Under the pieces are notes generated by a model. That model made no database searches. It was given only the letters and a program-made list of their open reading frames with translations, and had not been told where the DNA came from. The position numbers and the translations under genes were made by a program. A stretch of DNA of 64,000 bases from JAOUEA01 sp963797635 (GTDB lineage: Bacteria; Actinomycetota; UBA4738; HRBIN12): NCBI GenBank assembly GCA_963797635.1, contig CAWCPZ010000007.1:248001-312000 (forward strand), in the 5' to 3' direction. Position 1 is the stretch's first letter. The number at the start of each line of letters is the position of its first letter. Of this stretch, positions 1-9,512 are shown piece by piece.

Positions 1-987
1 CAAGGCGCGCACGATCTCCTCGAGGGCCGTGAACGTGATGCTCTCGCCGTAGGGCAGGCATCGACCACGGTGGAACAGGATGTCCTTGCCCTCGGCGCGG
101 ACGTGCTCGCCCAGGTCGGAGACCAACCGGGTCTTGCCGATGCCCGGTTCGCCCACCACCGTGGCCATGTGCGGGCGCCGCGACTCGACGGCGTGATCCA
201 ACAGGTCGTGGAGCTGCCGTCGTTCGCGATCGCGACCCACGAACGGCGGCGGGTCGTCTTCGTCTCGCTCGGGCACGGTGGGTTGGATCGAGGTGGCGAG
301 CCACATCGCCAGCGGTTCGGCCTTGCCCTTGACCGTGACGGCCGGCAGTTCGCGATAGGCGATCACCCCTCGGGTCGCCCGGTGGGTGGTCTCGCCCACC
401 ACGACCTCCCCCTCGGGCGCATGGCCCTGCAGCCGCGAGGCGGTGTTCACCACGTCGCCCGCGACCCGTTCGCCGACCTGGGGTCCCTCGCCGAAGGTGA
501 CGAGCGCCTCGCCGGTGTTGACCGCGATGCGCACGGGCATGCCACGGGCCGTGACGCGCTCGCAGATCGACAGCGCGGCGCGCACCGCCCGCTCGGCGTC
601 GTCCTCGTGCGCCACCGGAGCGCCGAAGACCCCCATCGCGGCGTCACCGATGAACTTGTCCAAGGTGCCGCCGAACCGCTCGATCTCGTCCTTGGCCAGG
701 GCGTGGAAGGGGACGAGGATCCCACGCACGTCCTCCGGATCGGCCTGATCGGAGCGCTGCGTGAAGCCGGCGAGGTCGGCGAACAGGATCGAGAGCCAGC
801 GCCGTTCCTCGAGCGGCCCGGCATCGCCGTCGGCTCCCAGCGGCGAGCCGCATTCGGAGCAGAACCGCGCCCGCGCCGGCGCCGCCGCACCGCACGACGG
901 GCACACCTGGGCCAGCGCCGTTCCACACGCGGAACAGAAGCGGGCGGCGTCGTCGTTGGACGCCCGGCAGGAGGGGCAGGAGATCAC
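1..987 (-). CDS. Zinc-ribbon adenylate/guanylate cyclase with AAA ATPase domain (3' part outside window)
   Basis: The protein runs off the left edge. From a GTG start it opens with two zinc ribbons (C4/C7/C18/C21 and C29/C32/C43/C46). A class III nucleotidyl cyclase homology domain follows at about residues 60-230, with the metal-binding segment LFADLAGFT and the GDAAMGVFG segment. A P-loop (GEPGIGKTRL) then opens an ATPase domain near residue 290, and the visible part ends in the typical GRCLPYGESITF stretch. Proteins of this layout are usually over 1,000 residues and act as cytoplasmic signalling cyclases or cyclase-regulated ATPases. It is divergent from the small gene at 1092. Catalytic activity and the nucleotide used cannot be judged from the part present. 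Confidence 0.88.
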   Translation of the reverse strand, partial: MISCPSCRASNDDAARFCSACGTALAQVCPSCGAAAPARARFCSECGSPLGADGDAGPLEERRWLSILFADLAGFTQRSDQADPEDVRGILVPFHALAKDEIERFGGTLDKFIGDAAMGVFGAPVAHEDDAERAVRAALSICERVTARGMPVRIAVNTGEALVTFGEGPQVGERVAGDVVNTASRLQGHAPEGEVVVGETTHRATRGVIAYRELPAVTVKGKAEPLAMWLATSIQPTVPERDEDDPPPFVGRDRERRQLHDLLDHAVESRRPHMATVVGEPGIGKTRLVSDLGEHVRAEGKDILFHRGRCLPYGESITFTALEEIVRAL

Positions 988-1091
988 GAGGCGAGTCTAT
1001 CCGGGGGGTCGCCAACGGCGGGGCTCCGCCGACGGGTGGCCATGGCCCCCGCCACGAGGGCCACGCCACGAGGGCCAGGTAGCCTTGGGCC

Positions 1092-1496
1092 GTGTCCGAG
1101 CCCGTGCGTTCCGTCGACCGCCTCGTGGGCGTCTACCACGCCGACGGTGGGGTCCGCGGAGAGCTGGCCTACCTCGCCGGGAGAGCCCGCGGCACGGCCC
1201 ACTGCACGCTCATCGACATCACCCACGGGTTCACGCTGAGCGGCAAGCGCTCGTTCAAGACGATGGCGGCCCAGCTGCCGGTGCCGCTGCGGTTGGTGCA
1301 TCGCAACGAGCAGCCGCCGGCGCTGGCCCAACTCACCGACGGCAGGACCCCGTGCATCATCGCCGAGGTGGGGTCCGAGCAGCTGATCGTGCTGGGGCCC
1401 GCCGACCTGCGGGCCTGCGACGGCGACGTGGGCCGGTTCGAGCAGGTGCTGTCGGCGGGCCTCGCCGACGCATCGTTGCGGCTGCCGCCGAGCTAG
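1092..1496 (+). CDS. Uncharacterised 134-residue protein
   Basis: I do not recognise this family. The GTG start at 1092 gives a soluble alpha/beta-looking protein with no signal peptide or membrane segment; a second in-frame GTG at 1104 is an alternative start. It begins VDRLVGVYHADGGVRGELAYL and has one central Cys-His region (GTAHCTLIDITHG) plus a second Cys in TPCIIAEVG. It lies divergently from the cyclase and converges on the aconitase X small subunit, overlapping it by 4 bp. Codon use looks like that of its neighbours, which supports a real gene. Function unknown. Confidence 0.6.
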   Translation: MSEPVRSVDRLVGVYHADGGVRGELAYLAGRARGTAHCTLIDITHGFTLSGKRSFKTMAAQLPVPLRLVHRNEQPPALAQLTDGRTPCIIAEVGSEQLIVLGPADLRACDGDVGRFEQVLSAGLADASLRLPPS

Positions 1497-1900
1497 GAGC
1501 GGACGATGGCCGGGTCGGCGGCGGTGTCGACCGTCACCAGGTCGCCGGTGGCGAGCGCCGCTCCGGGCGCGACCACCACCGGCAGGTTCGACCCGTAGAG
1601 CTCGGTCGCCACCAGCGCCCCGAGCGCGATGATCGCATCGGGCTCACCCAGCACGATGGCGGCCGGCGCCGTGCCCGAGCGCACGGATTCGGCCAGCACG
1701 TAGGAGCTGGAGCTGGATCCGCGTCCGGCCGGCATCACCAGGACGCGTCCGGCGACGACGGACCCTGCCTGCGGATGATGCACGTCGATCACGGCACCGG
1801 TCGCCGGGTCGACGCCGCCCCAGAAGCTGAGCGGCTCATCCAGGACCAGCGCCTCGCCGTGTCCACGACCGCCCACCAACACCCGGACCTCGTCGCTCAT
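1493..1900 (-). CDS. Aconitase X swivel-domain subunit (DUF126)
   Basis: Small subunit of a two-component aconitase X (AcnX type II). The 135-residue protein carries the DUF126 hallmarks: PLSFWGGVDPATG near the N terminus, then PAGRGSSSSSYVLAE and the LGALVATELYG segment. The ATG at 1900 overlaps the stop of the catalytic subunit (ATGA), so the two are translationally coupled; a start at 1909 would lie inside the upstream gene. Characterised AcnX enzymes dehydrate small hydroxy acids or hydroxyproline: cis-3-hydroxy-L-proline in bacteria, phosphomevalonate in archaea. The substrate here is not shown by the sequence. Family call is firm; substrate is open. Confidence 0.88.
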   Translation of the reverse strand: MSDEVRVLVGGRGHGEALVLDEPLSFWGGVDPATGAVIDVHHPQAGSVVAGRVLVMPAGRGSSSSSYVLAESVRSGTAPAAIVLGEPDAIIALGALVATELYGSNLPVVVAPGAALATGDLVTVDTAADPAIVRS

Positions 1901-3165
1901 GATCCCCACAGGTCCTCATCGCGGACCAGTTCGCCGGCGATCGCCGAGCGCACGCACTCCGCCATGCTGGCGAACGCGACGTCCAGGCCCAGGTTGCCCG
2001 GGGCATACCACGCCCATTTCCCCGAATCGGTGACGACCGGGCCGCCGCGCGCCTGGATGATCGGCGTGATGTAGGTGCACGTGTCGGTCACCACGGTGAT
2101 GCCGGCTTCGGCCACCACCGACGCAGATCCCTCGCGCTCGGCCTGGGCGAGGACGTCGCGTCCCGTGTTCACGTAGAACGGCACGGCCATGCGGCGGCCG
2201 TCGACCAGGGCGGCGAGCTGCGCGAACTCGCGCACGGAGCAATGCGGGGTGCCGATGCTGACCGCCCCGATGGCGGCGCCCACCGGGACGGTCGAGAGCG
2301 CATCGCGCGCCTCCCGCAGGTCGTCCGGCGTGATGGTGCGCTCCAGCAGTGGCGGCAACCCGGCCGTGGCCGCCTCCAGGGTGGGGGCCTCCGGCGTGAC
2401 GCCAACGGCGTGGAACATGGCGAGCGCCCCGGACGATGCGGCTGCGGCGCCCAACGCCTTGGCGTGATCCTCGGTGGTGACGGGTGCCGGCGGCAGGCCG
2501 ACGATCGCCGGGACCATCGTGCCGGTGGCGCGCCCCACGACCGCGCCGACGGCGGCGTGGGCGATCGGATCGGCGAGCAGGCGATCGGGCACCCCTTCGA
2601 GGCGGAAGATCGCGCGCGCGGCCCGTCCCTCGTCCAGATGCAGGCCGGCCGCCGGCGCGCGGCCGGTGATCGCGCAGCAGATGTCGATGAAGTCGCCGTA
2701 GCGGTCGGTGCGGGCGCCCAGCACCGAGTTCGCGAACACGATCGCGTTCGACTCGGCCCACGCGATGTGTTCACCGAGGGACGGCCGCGTGGGGAGTTGG
2801 TAGGGCGCACACGTCCACGTGGGGCGACAGTCCATCGCCACGTAGGTCTCCATCAGGGCGCGGGCGTTCTCGCGGGTGCCCTCGTCCAGGTGCACGAGAT
2901 CGGGGTGGAGCAGGTCGAGCGAGGAGACGTTGAGCGTGGTGGGCACCGCGACCTGACCGCCCGCGTTGGCCAGGCGTCGGGCGAAATCGAGTCCCGCCGG
3001 GCCGTGGTAGAGGCATCCGTCGATGTGGGCGGAGGTGACGTCGAGCAGGTGCGCGGCACCGCTGACGTCGGCCATCGCGGCGATGATGCGCATGGCCATG
3101 GCGGGGGCCTCGCCCCGATCACCCTCGAGCATGGCTCGGTCCTCGGCGGTCAGCTCCACGGACAT
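1897..3165 (-). CDS. Aconitase X catalytic subunit (DUF521)
   Basis: Large subunit of AcnX, 422 residues. The start at 3165 (MSVELTAEDRAMLEG) matches where the family usually begins; the reading frame is open upstream but no family sequence lies there. Family segments include SAHIDGCLYHGPAGLDFARRL (about residues 43-63), a Cys-Cys pair in DICCAITGRAP, GTPHCSVREF, and DTCTYITPII near the C terminus. Such cysteines usually hold an Fe-S cluster in this family. It overlaps the swivel subunit by 4 bp. Bacterial relatives are often cis-3-hydroxy-L-proline dehydratases, but no other hydroxyproline gene is nearby. The neighbouring amine and one-carbon genes suggest a role in amino-acid catabolism, which is inference. 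Confidence 0.88.
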   Translation of the reverse strand: MSVELTAEDRAMLEGDRGEAPAMAMRIIAAMADVSGAAHLLDVTSAHIDGCLYHGPAGLDFARRLANAGGQVAVPTTLNVSSLDLLHPDLVHLDEGTRENARALMETYVAMDCRPTWTCAPYQLPTRPSLGEHIAWAESNAIVFANSVLGARTDRYGDFIDICCAITGRAPAAGLHLDEGRAARAIFRLEGVPDRLLADPIAHAAVGAVVGRATGTMVPAIVGLPPAPVTTEDHAKALGAAAASSGALAMFHAVGVTPEAPTLEAATAGLPPLLERTITPDDLREARDALSTVPVGAAIGAVSIGTPHCSVREFAQLAALVDGRRMAVPFYVNTGRDVLAQAEREGSASVVAEAGITVVTDTCTYITPIIQARGGPVVTDSGKWAWYAPGNLGLDVAFASMAECVRSAIAGELVRDEDLWGS

Positions 3166-3276
3166 CGCGGCATCGTGGCACAGGTGGTTGGCCGGCGGAC
3201 CGGGTGTAACGATGGCCCACCGCCCGTAGACGTGGTCGAGAACGCGCCGTCCGGCGCCCCGTGAAGGAGGGATCGC

Positions 3277-3936
3277 ATGGCCGACCTGAAGGCCGTCATG
3301 ATCAACTGCACCCTGAAGTACGCCCCCGAGGTCTCCAACACCGAAGCGCTGATGCTGAAGGTGAAGGAGTGGTGGGACCGCATGGACGTCGAGACCGAGA
3401 TGGTCCGTGTCACCGACTACCACGTGCGGTTCGGCGTGAGCTCGGACGAGGGCAACGGCGACGAATGGCCGGTGATCCTGGAGAAGATCCTGGCCGCCGA
3501 CATCATCTGCATCGGTACGCCGATCTGGTTCGGCGTCCGCGGCTCGGTGGCCCAACTCGTGATCGAACGGCTCGACGGCACCTACAACGAGCGCAACGAC
3601 GCCGGGCAGTACCCGCTCTACAACAAGGTGGGGTGCGTGGTGGTGACCGGCAACGAGGACGGCGCTCATGCCGCCGCGGAAACCACCTTGTTCAACCTGA
3701 CCCACCTCGGGTGCGTGATCCCACCGAACGCCGACACCTACTGGGTGGGCGACGCCGGCCCGGGTCCCAGCTACATCGAGGCCGGCGGCGAGGATCATCC
3801 CTACACCCAGCGGACCACCAGGTGGATGGCGCACAACGCCGTGCACATGGCCCGCATCATGAAGGCCAACCCGATCCCGGCCGAGGGCAACACGTTCGAC
3901 GACGAGACCGACCACGGGCCGATGCACAACGGCTGA
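3277..3936 (+). CDS. Flavodoxin-fold NAD(P)H-dependent FMN reductase-like protein
   Basis: A 219-residue soluble protein with the order of an NADPH-dependent FMN reductase/flavodoxin-like fold: an N-terminal strand ending in INCTLKYAPEVSNTEAL where FMN phosphate would bind, then ADIICIGTPIWFGVRGSVAQ (the usual second FMN loop) and VVVTGNEDGAHAAAETT. A strong ribosome site (GAAGGAGG) lies about 7 bases before the ATG. It opens a tight plus-strand run with the MBL hydrolase (29-bp gap), the sarcosine dehydrogenase-like gene and the Nfu-like gene, so it may supply or recycle reduced flavin for them. That partnership is inference. Confidence 0.82.
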   Translation: MADLKAVMINCTLKYAPEVSNTEALMLKVKEWWDRMDVETEMVRVTDYHVRFGVSSDEGNGDEWPVILEKILAADIICIGTPIWFGVRGSVAQLVIERLDGTYNERNDAGQYPLYNKVGCVVVTGNEDGAHAAAETTLFNLTHLGCVIPPNADTYWVGDAGPGPSYIEAGGEDHPYTQRTTRWMAHNAVHMARIMKANPIPAEGNTFDDETDHGPMHNG

Positions 3937-3965
3937 GGACCGCGGCCTGCGGCTACGATGAGTCC

Positions 3966-4598
3966 GTGCCGCCTCGCGTCGACCTCGTGAGCACGATCGC
4001 CTCCCGGGACTACCCCGGGGAGGGCATCGTGGAGGTCCAGAACAACGTCTGGATCGTGGGCGGCGACGACGAGGTCGTGGTGATCGATGCCTCCCATGAC
4101 GCGTCGCCCATCGTGGACGCGGTCGGAGGACGCCGGGTGCTGGCGATCGCCTGCACGCACGGCCACTGGGACCACGTCGACGCCGCGTTCGACGTGCAGG
4201 CCGCGGTCGACGCGCCGATCCTGATGCATCCCGCCGACCGCCCCGTGTGGGAACGCACGCACGCCGAGCGCCAGCCGGATGGCCCGCTGGACGAGGGCGC
4301 GCTCCTGGTCGCCGGCGGCGTGGAGCTCCGCGTGATCCACACGCCGGGCCACACCCCCGGGAGCGTCAGCTTCCACCACACGGCGAGTCACGCGCTGTTC
4401 GACGGCGACACGCTGTTCCCGGGCGGTCCCGGTTCCACCGGCGACGAGCTCGGCGACTTCGAGCTGATCATCGCGTCGATCCGCGAGCGGATCCTGCCGA
4501 TGCCGCCCCAGACCACCCTCCACCCCGGCCATGGAGACTCGACCACCGTGGGCGAGGAGGCTCCGCACCTCGAGGAGTGGATCGCTCGTGGGTGGTGA
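3966..4598 (+). CDS. Metallo-beta-lactamase-fold hydrolase
   Basis: A 210-residue MBL-fold enzyme starting at GTG 3966; the ATG at 3958 is out of frame. The metal ligands are all present: HGHWDH (HxHxDH), HTPGHTPGS, GDTLFPGG and LHPGHG. Its length and simple domain content fit the glyoxalase II-like/hydroxyacyl-thioester hydrolase branch. It sits 29 bp after the FMN reductase and 3 bp before the sarcosine dehydrogenase-like gene, so all three are probably co-transcribed. In that setting it could clear a thioester such as S-formyl or S-lactoyl adducts from demethylation-derived formaldehyde; this is a guess from context. Confidence 0.88.
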   Translation: MPPRVDLVSTIASRDYPGEGIVEVQNNVWIVGGDDEVVVIDASHDASPIVDAVGGRRVLAIACTHGHWDHVDAAFDVQAAVDAPILMHPADRPVWERTHAERQPDGPLDEGALLVAGGVELRVIHTPGHTPGSVSFHHTASHALFDGDTLFPGGPGSTGDELGDFELIIASIRERILPMPPQTTLHPGHGDSTTVGEEAPHLEEWIARGW

Positions 4599-4601
4599 GC
4601 G

Positions 4602-7023
4602 ATGACCGGCCGGCGCTACGTGGTGATCGGCGCCGGCGTCGTGGGCGCCGCGGTCGCCGACGAGCTCACCGCGCGCGGCGCCACCGACGTCACGGTGCTC
4701 GACAAGGGTCCGCTGTACGCGACGGGCGGATCCTCCTCGCACGCCCCGGGCCTGGTCTCGCGCACCAGTCCCTCGAAGATGATGCAGGCGCTCGCGGACT
4801 ACACGGTGGACAAGTTCACGGCGCTCGACCTCGACGGCGCGCCGGCGATGCTGCCGGTGGGCACCCTCGAGGTGGCCCGCAACGAGCCTCGACTGCGTGA
4901 GCTGCAGCGGCGGTGGAACGCCACCACCGCGTGGGGTTTCCGGGGCCGGATGGTCGAGCCGGCGGAGATCGCTCGACCTGTGGCCGATCATCGACACCGC
5001 CGGGCTCGTGGGCGGGTACGTCACCGAGGGTGAAGGCCTCGCGGTGGCGTTACGAGCGGTCGAGGCGCAGGCGCGTCGCGCGATCGCCCGAGGCGCCAGG
5101 TTCGTGGGGGATACCGAGGTCACCGGCATCGAGCACCGCGACGGTCGCGTGACCGGGGTTCGCGTGGGCGGCGAGGTCATCCCCGCCGACGTGGTGGTGT
5201 GTTGCGCCGGCGTGTGGGGGCCCACCGTCGCCTCGATGGTGGGACTCACGCTGCCGATGTTGGCGCTCGAGCATCAGTACGTCGTCACGACACCCGTGCC
5301 CGCGCTCGCCGCCAACTCGGGGAACGAAGCCACGATGCCGATCGTCCGCCACCACGATGCGGGGTTGTACTACCGCGACCATGGCGACCGCGTCGGGATC
5401 GGGTCGTTCAACCATCGGCGGTTGCCGGTGGCGGCGACCGGCCTCGACACCCACGAGCGCCGCGAGGACGGCATCGTCTACGCCTTCACGCCGGAGGATT
5501 TCGCCGAACCCTGGGAGCTGACGTGCGAGCTGATGCCCGCCCTGCGCGAGACCATGCTGGAGCGCAGCTTCAACGGGGTGTTCGCGTTCACGCCCGATGG
5601 GTACCCGCTGATCGGTGAGCATCCCGACCTCCGCGGGTTCTGGGTGGGTGAGTCGGTGTGGGTGACGCACTCGGCGGGTGTCGGACGCGTGCTCGCCGAG
5701 ACGCTCATCGACGGCGCGCCCTCGATCGACGCGTCGCCGGCGGACCTGTCGCGCTTCGAGCGACCGGAACTCGACCCGGCGGTGTTCGAGGCGCGGTGCG
5801 ACGACTCGTATCGAGATGTGTACGCCGTGCATCATCCCGCCGAGGGCCACACGAGCGCGCGCGACCTCCGCTTCAGCCCGTTCGAGCCACGCCAGCGGGA
5901 ACTGGGCGCGGCGTTCTTCGACACCGCGGCATGGGAGCGCCCGCGATGGTACGAGGCGAACGCCCGTCTGGTGGATGCCGCCACGGTCCCGCCGCGCGAC
6001 GAGTGGAGCTCGCGCTACTGGTCCCCGATCGCGATCGCCGAGCACCTCGCCGTGCGGGAGCGAGCCGGGCTGTTCGACATGACGGCCCTGACGCGGATCG
6101 AGGTGAGCGGGCCGGGGGCCGAGGCGTTCCTCGGGTGGATGGTGGCCGGCCGGGTGGATCGGCCGGTGGGCACGGTGACCTACTCGCTGCTGCTCGACGT
6201 GCGAGGTGGGGTCCGATCGGACATCACCGTCGCGCGGGTGGCTGAGGACCGGTTCGTGATCGGCGCCAACGGTCCTCGGGACCTGGCGTGGCTCCGCCGG
6301 CACCTGCCGCCCGACGGCAGCGTCACGGTGACCGACCTCACCGGCGCGGTGTGCTGCCTGGGCCTGTGGGGACCGGCGGCGCGCGACATCCTGGCTCCGG
6401 TGGCCGACGGCGACCTCGCGTTCGGGTACCTGCGGGTGGGCGAGCTCCGCGTGAAGGGCATCCCCGTCACGGCCTTGCGCGTCTCGTACGCGGGGGAGCT
6501 GGGGTGGGAACTGACGGCAGCGTTCGATGACGGGCTCGCGCTCTGGGATGCCCTCATGGCGTCGGGGGAGCGATACGGGGTGATCGCCGCCGGCGCCGCG
6601 GCGTTGTCCTCGCTCCGCATCGAGAAGGGCTACCGGATGTGGGGCACCGACATGACGCCGGAGCACACCCCGGCCGAGGCGGGGCTGGGGTTCGCCGTGC
6701 GCTCCGACGGCTCGGATTTCCTTGGCCGCGACGGGCTGGCCGCTCGCGCGCCCGCCACCCGGCGACTCGCCACCCTGACGCTGGAGCCCGACGTCGTGAT
6801 GACCGGCGGGGAGCCGCTGTTCGTCGACGGACAGGTCGCGGGCTACGTCACGAGCGCCGCGTACGGTCCGTCGGTGGGCCGCTCGATCGCCTACGCGTGG
6901 GTGCCCGCGGAGCTCCGGGCCGGCGACGCGGTCGTGGTGCGATCGTTCGACCGGGAGGTCCAGGGGACGGTCGCGCCCGGCACCGCGCTGTTCGACCCGG
7001 CGGGCGTTCGCCTCCGCGCATGA
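4602..7023 (+). CDS. Sarcosine/dimethylglycine dehydrogenase-like flavoprotein with GcvT module (frameshift near 4973)
   Basis: About 806 residues once a +1 insertion near 4973 (in GCTCGACC) is skipped. The N-terminal half is a D-amino-acid-oxidase-type FAD domain: GAGVVGAA at residues 10-17, and His47 in SSSHAPGL where dimethylglycine and sarcosine dehydrogenases attach FAD covalently. The C-terminal half (from about residue 430) is a GcvT aminomethyltransferase-like folate-binding domain followed by the GcvT C-terminal barrel. Known members oxidise N-methyl groups of dimethylglycine or sarcosine and pass the carbon to tetrahydrofolate. The stop overlaps the ATG of the Nfu-like gene (ATGA). 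Which methylated amine is used cannot be told. The break is best explained as a sequencing error because both sides are conserved. Confidence 0.85.
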
Positions 7024-7529
7024 TCCAGCCCGACCGGTGGGCCCTGGAAGCGGTCACGAACCCGTCGGTGTTGCGGCTCCACGTCTCGACGCCGCTGACC
7101 GATCGGACGATCGTGTCGTGCCCTCCCGAGGCGGCGCCGGCGCCGCTGGATCGTCTGCTCTCGATCCCCGGGGTGCGTTGGCTGGACCTGCATCGCTACC
7201 GAGTTCGACTGAACCTGGGACCCGACGGGATCGCGGGCCAGGCGACCGTTCCGGCGACCGAGACGCTGACCGATGCGTGGGGCACCGAGGCGTTCCTGGA
7301 CGCCGACGAAAGCCCTCGAGCCTTCCAGGTGGCGCGTGAGGGCGATCGCCAGGTGGCCGAGAGCCTCGAGATGGCCGAAGCGCACGGCGACGCGATGCTG
7401 ATGGCGCTCTTCGCGGTGGAGGGTGTCGCCGAGGCGATCGCCGGCAAGGATCTGGTGCTGGTGCGGCTGGGCCGGATGTTCCGGTGGGACGAGTGCAGCG
7501 ACGCCGTGGCCGCGGCGTTGAACGGCTAG
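7020..7529 (+). CDS. Protein with Nfu/NifU N-terminal-like domains
   Basis: A 169-residue protein coupled to the preceding dehydrogenase by an ATGA overlap. Residues about 8-70 (TNPSVLRLHVSTPL ... PLDRLLSIPGVRWLDL) resemble the Nfu N-terminal domain, and residues about 118-169 (MLMALFAVEGVAEAIAGKDLVLV ... WDE) repeat the same pattern, giving two tandem half-copies. The CxxC cluster-binding motif of true Nfu scaffolds is absent, so it is unlikely to carry an Fe-S cluster itself. Constant coupling to a folate-linked dehydrogenase suggests an accessory or maturation role, which is inference. Its 3' end overlaps the convergent phosphodiesterase by 4 bp. Moderate confidence in the domain match. 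Confidence 0.6.
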   Translation: MIQPDRWALEAVTNPSVLRLHVSTPLTDRTIVSCPPEAAPAPLDRLLSIPGVRWLDLHRYRVRLNLGPDGIAGQATVPATETLTDAWGTEAFLDADESPRAFQVAREGDRQVAESLEMAEAHGDAMLMALFAVEGVAEAIAGKDLVLVRLGRMFRWDECSDAVAAALNG

Positions 7530-9452
7530 GGCGCGTCCGGGATCCCGTCGGGGTCGGCGTCGGTGAACGAGGTCTCGCCCAGGCCGGACAGGTCGGCGCT
7601 CGCCAGGGTTCCCAGGTAGCCGCTGCCGAACACGGCGGCGAACTCCTTCCGGTCCAGCAGGTCCTGCTCGATCGCATCGACGGGCACGTAGGGGCCGATG
7701 TTCTGGCGGTAGCGGTAGTCCTGCAAGGACGCCGCGACGTCATCCACGGTGGCGCCGCCGTTGTCCCACAGCCTCCGCGTGTCCAGATAGACCTCGTGCG
7801 GCGTGATCTCCTCCACGACGTTGGTGACCCCGTTGAAGTTGGCGGCGATGTGCTGGTCGAGCTGGATCGGGTCGAGGCGCACGCCGCCGACGTCGTCGGG
7901 CAGCGGGCACTGGCCGTGGTCGGCGGTGACGATCAGGACGTATTCGCCGGGGTAGCGCTCCTCGAGCATCGCCTCGACGCGGGCGAGTTCGGCGTCGACC
8001 GCTTCGAGCTGCAGCCGTTCCCAATCCGAGCCCATGCCGTAGATGTGGCCGGTGTAGTCGGGCGACTTGAAGGTGGTGTAGAGCAGCGACGTGCCGCCCT
8101 CGCCGATCGGCTCGGAATCGAGCGTCGCCTCGATCAGGTCGCCCTGGTAGGCCACGACGGGCGGGCTGCAGCAGGGCGCCTGGCGCCCCTGCGGCGTGAA
8201 CTGCTCGTCCCAGTCCGGCGGCGCGTCCCAGAACGCCTGGTACGCGGCGTCGAACGAGGCACGGTCGGGCATCGCGGCCGGCAGGCGGTAGAGCTCGGGG
8301 TTCTGCGGCGCCCAGTCCTCGGCGCCGTCCTCGTCCCAGTAGACGCCCACCGGCTTGGAGCCGTCGGCGCGGACCCGCCCGCCGAACCCCATCATGCCCA
8401 GGTGCCAGATCTGATACCCGATCTCGCCCACCCACGCCTCGCCCTGCGTCTCGTCGTACCAGAGGTCGGACAGCGTGGGCAGCACGATGTCGGCCGGGTT
8501 CGCGTGGCCGAGTTCGCCGTAGGCCTTGCGCACGAACCCGGTGTCGTCGCGGATGTTGTGGCCGGTGATGCCGTGCTCGTCGGGGTAGGTGCCGGTGCCG
8601 ATCGTGGCGTGCGCGCACGCGGTCACCGCGGGGAACGAGCCGTGGATCGCGTTGCGGAAGTTCGCGCCCTCGCCCATCAACCGCTTGAGGTTCGGCCAGG
8701 CGTCGGGCCACTCATGGAGGACGTTCCACCCACCGCCGTCGAAGACGAAGGTGAACACGATCTTCGGCGTGCGAGCCGAGCGAGCCGTCGATAGCGGCAA
8801 CGGCGTGACCCTGGCGCTCGTCCGCCGGGAACGTCTGCGAGCCGATCAGCTTGGCGGTGGTGGGGGCGAGATCGGCGAGCGTGACGCGTTCGGTGCTGTC
8901 GCTCGACGCCACGATGCCGGGCCCGTAGACCACCATGGGGATGCGTTCGAGGTACATCCACAGGCTCGCGTGGCTGGTGCGAGGGTCCTGCGGCACCAGC
9001 GACAGCGATTCGTTGGCGTAGTTCGCGCTGTTGTAGGGCGCCATCAGCATCTGGATGTCGCCCGAGCGTCCGGGCCGGTAGGCGCGGCGGACGAACTCCA
9101 TGTACTCCGAACCCAGGCCCTCGGCCATCGCCGTCTGGATCGGCGCGGGATCGGGCCGGGACAGCTTGCGGGCGAGCCAGCCGATCGGCGCGCCGGCCAG
9201 CGCGAGCGCGAACCCGCCCACCCCGACGCCCACCAGGAACCGTCGTCTGCCGGGGTCCGCCGCGCCGTCATCGGACGGGGCGCGGTCCTCGCGGGTGACG
9301 CGCGCGTACACCCACAGGCAGATCAGGAAGGTGATGAGACCTGCCGCGAGGCCGAGGATCAACGAACCGGCGGCCCCGACGAGGAACCCGACGAGGCCGC
9401 CGACGGCAGCGAGCAGCATGGAAGCGCGGGAGGGACGCATGGACCCGTCCAT
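7526..9452 (-). CDS. Membrane-anchored alkaline-phosphatase-superfamily phosphodiesterase, apparently permuted (frameshift near 8775)
   Basis: About 641 residues across a break near 8775. Residues 1-50 hold two membrane helices, and a third follows RRRF at about residue 75. Next comes a block that normally ends such enzymes (RSGDIQ, then TSHASLWMYLERIP and LADLAPTTAKLIG). Only after it comes the block that normally begins them: VFDGGGWN metal ligand, SFPAVTACAHATIGTGTYPDEHGITGHN with the nucleophile Thr, and later TADHGQ. Family members hydrolyse phosphate mono- or diesters outside the membrane. The two parts could instead be two overlapping genes, since a TTG at 8800 could start the second part. 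It lies 60 bp downstream of the GcvT-family gene on the same strand. Confidence 0.75.
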
Positions 9453-9512
9453 GTTCTCAAACGCCGGTCATGCGACCGAGGACCGTCCTGTGACGATCCG
9501 GTGGCGTCGTGG

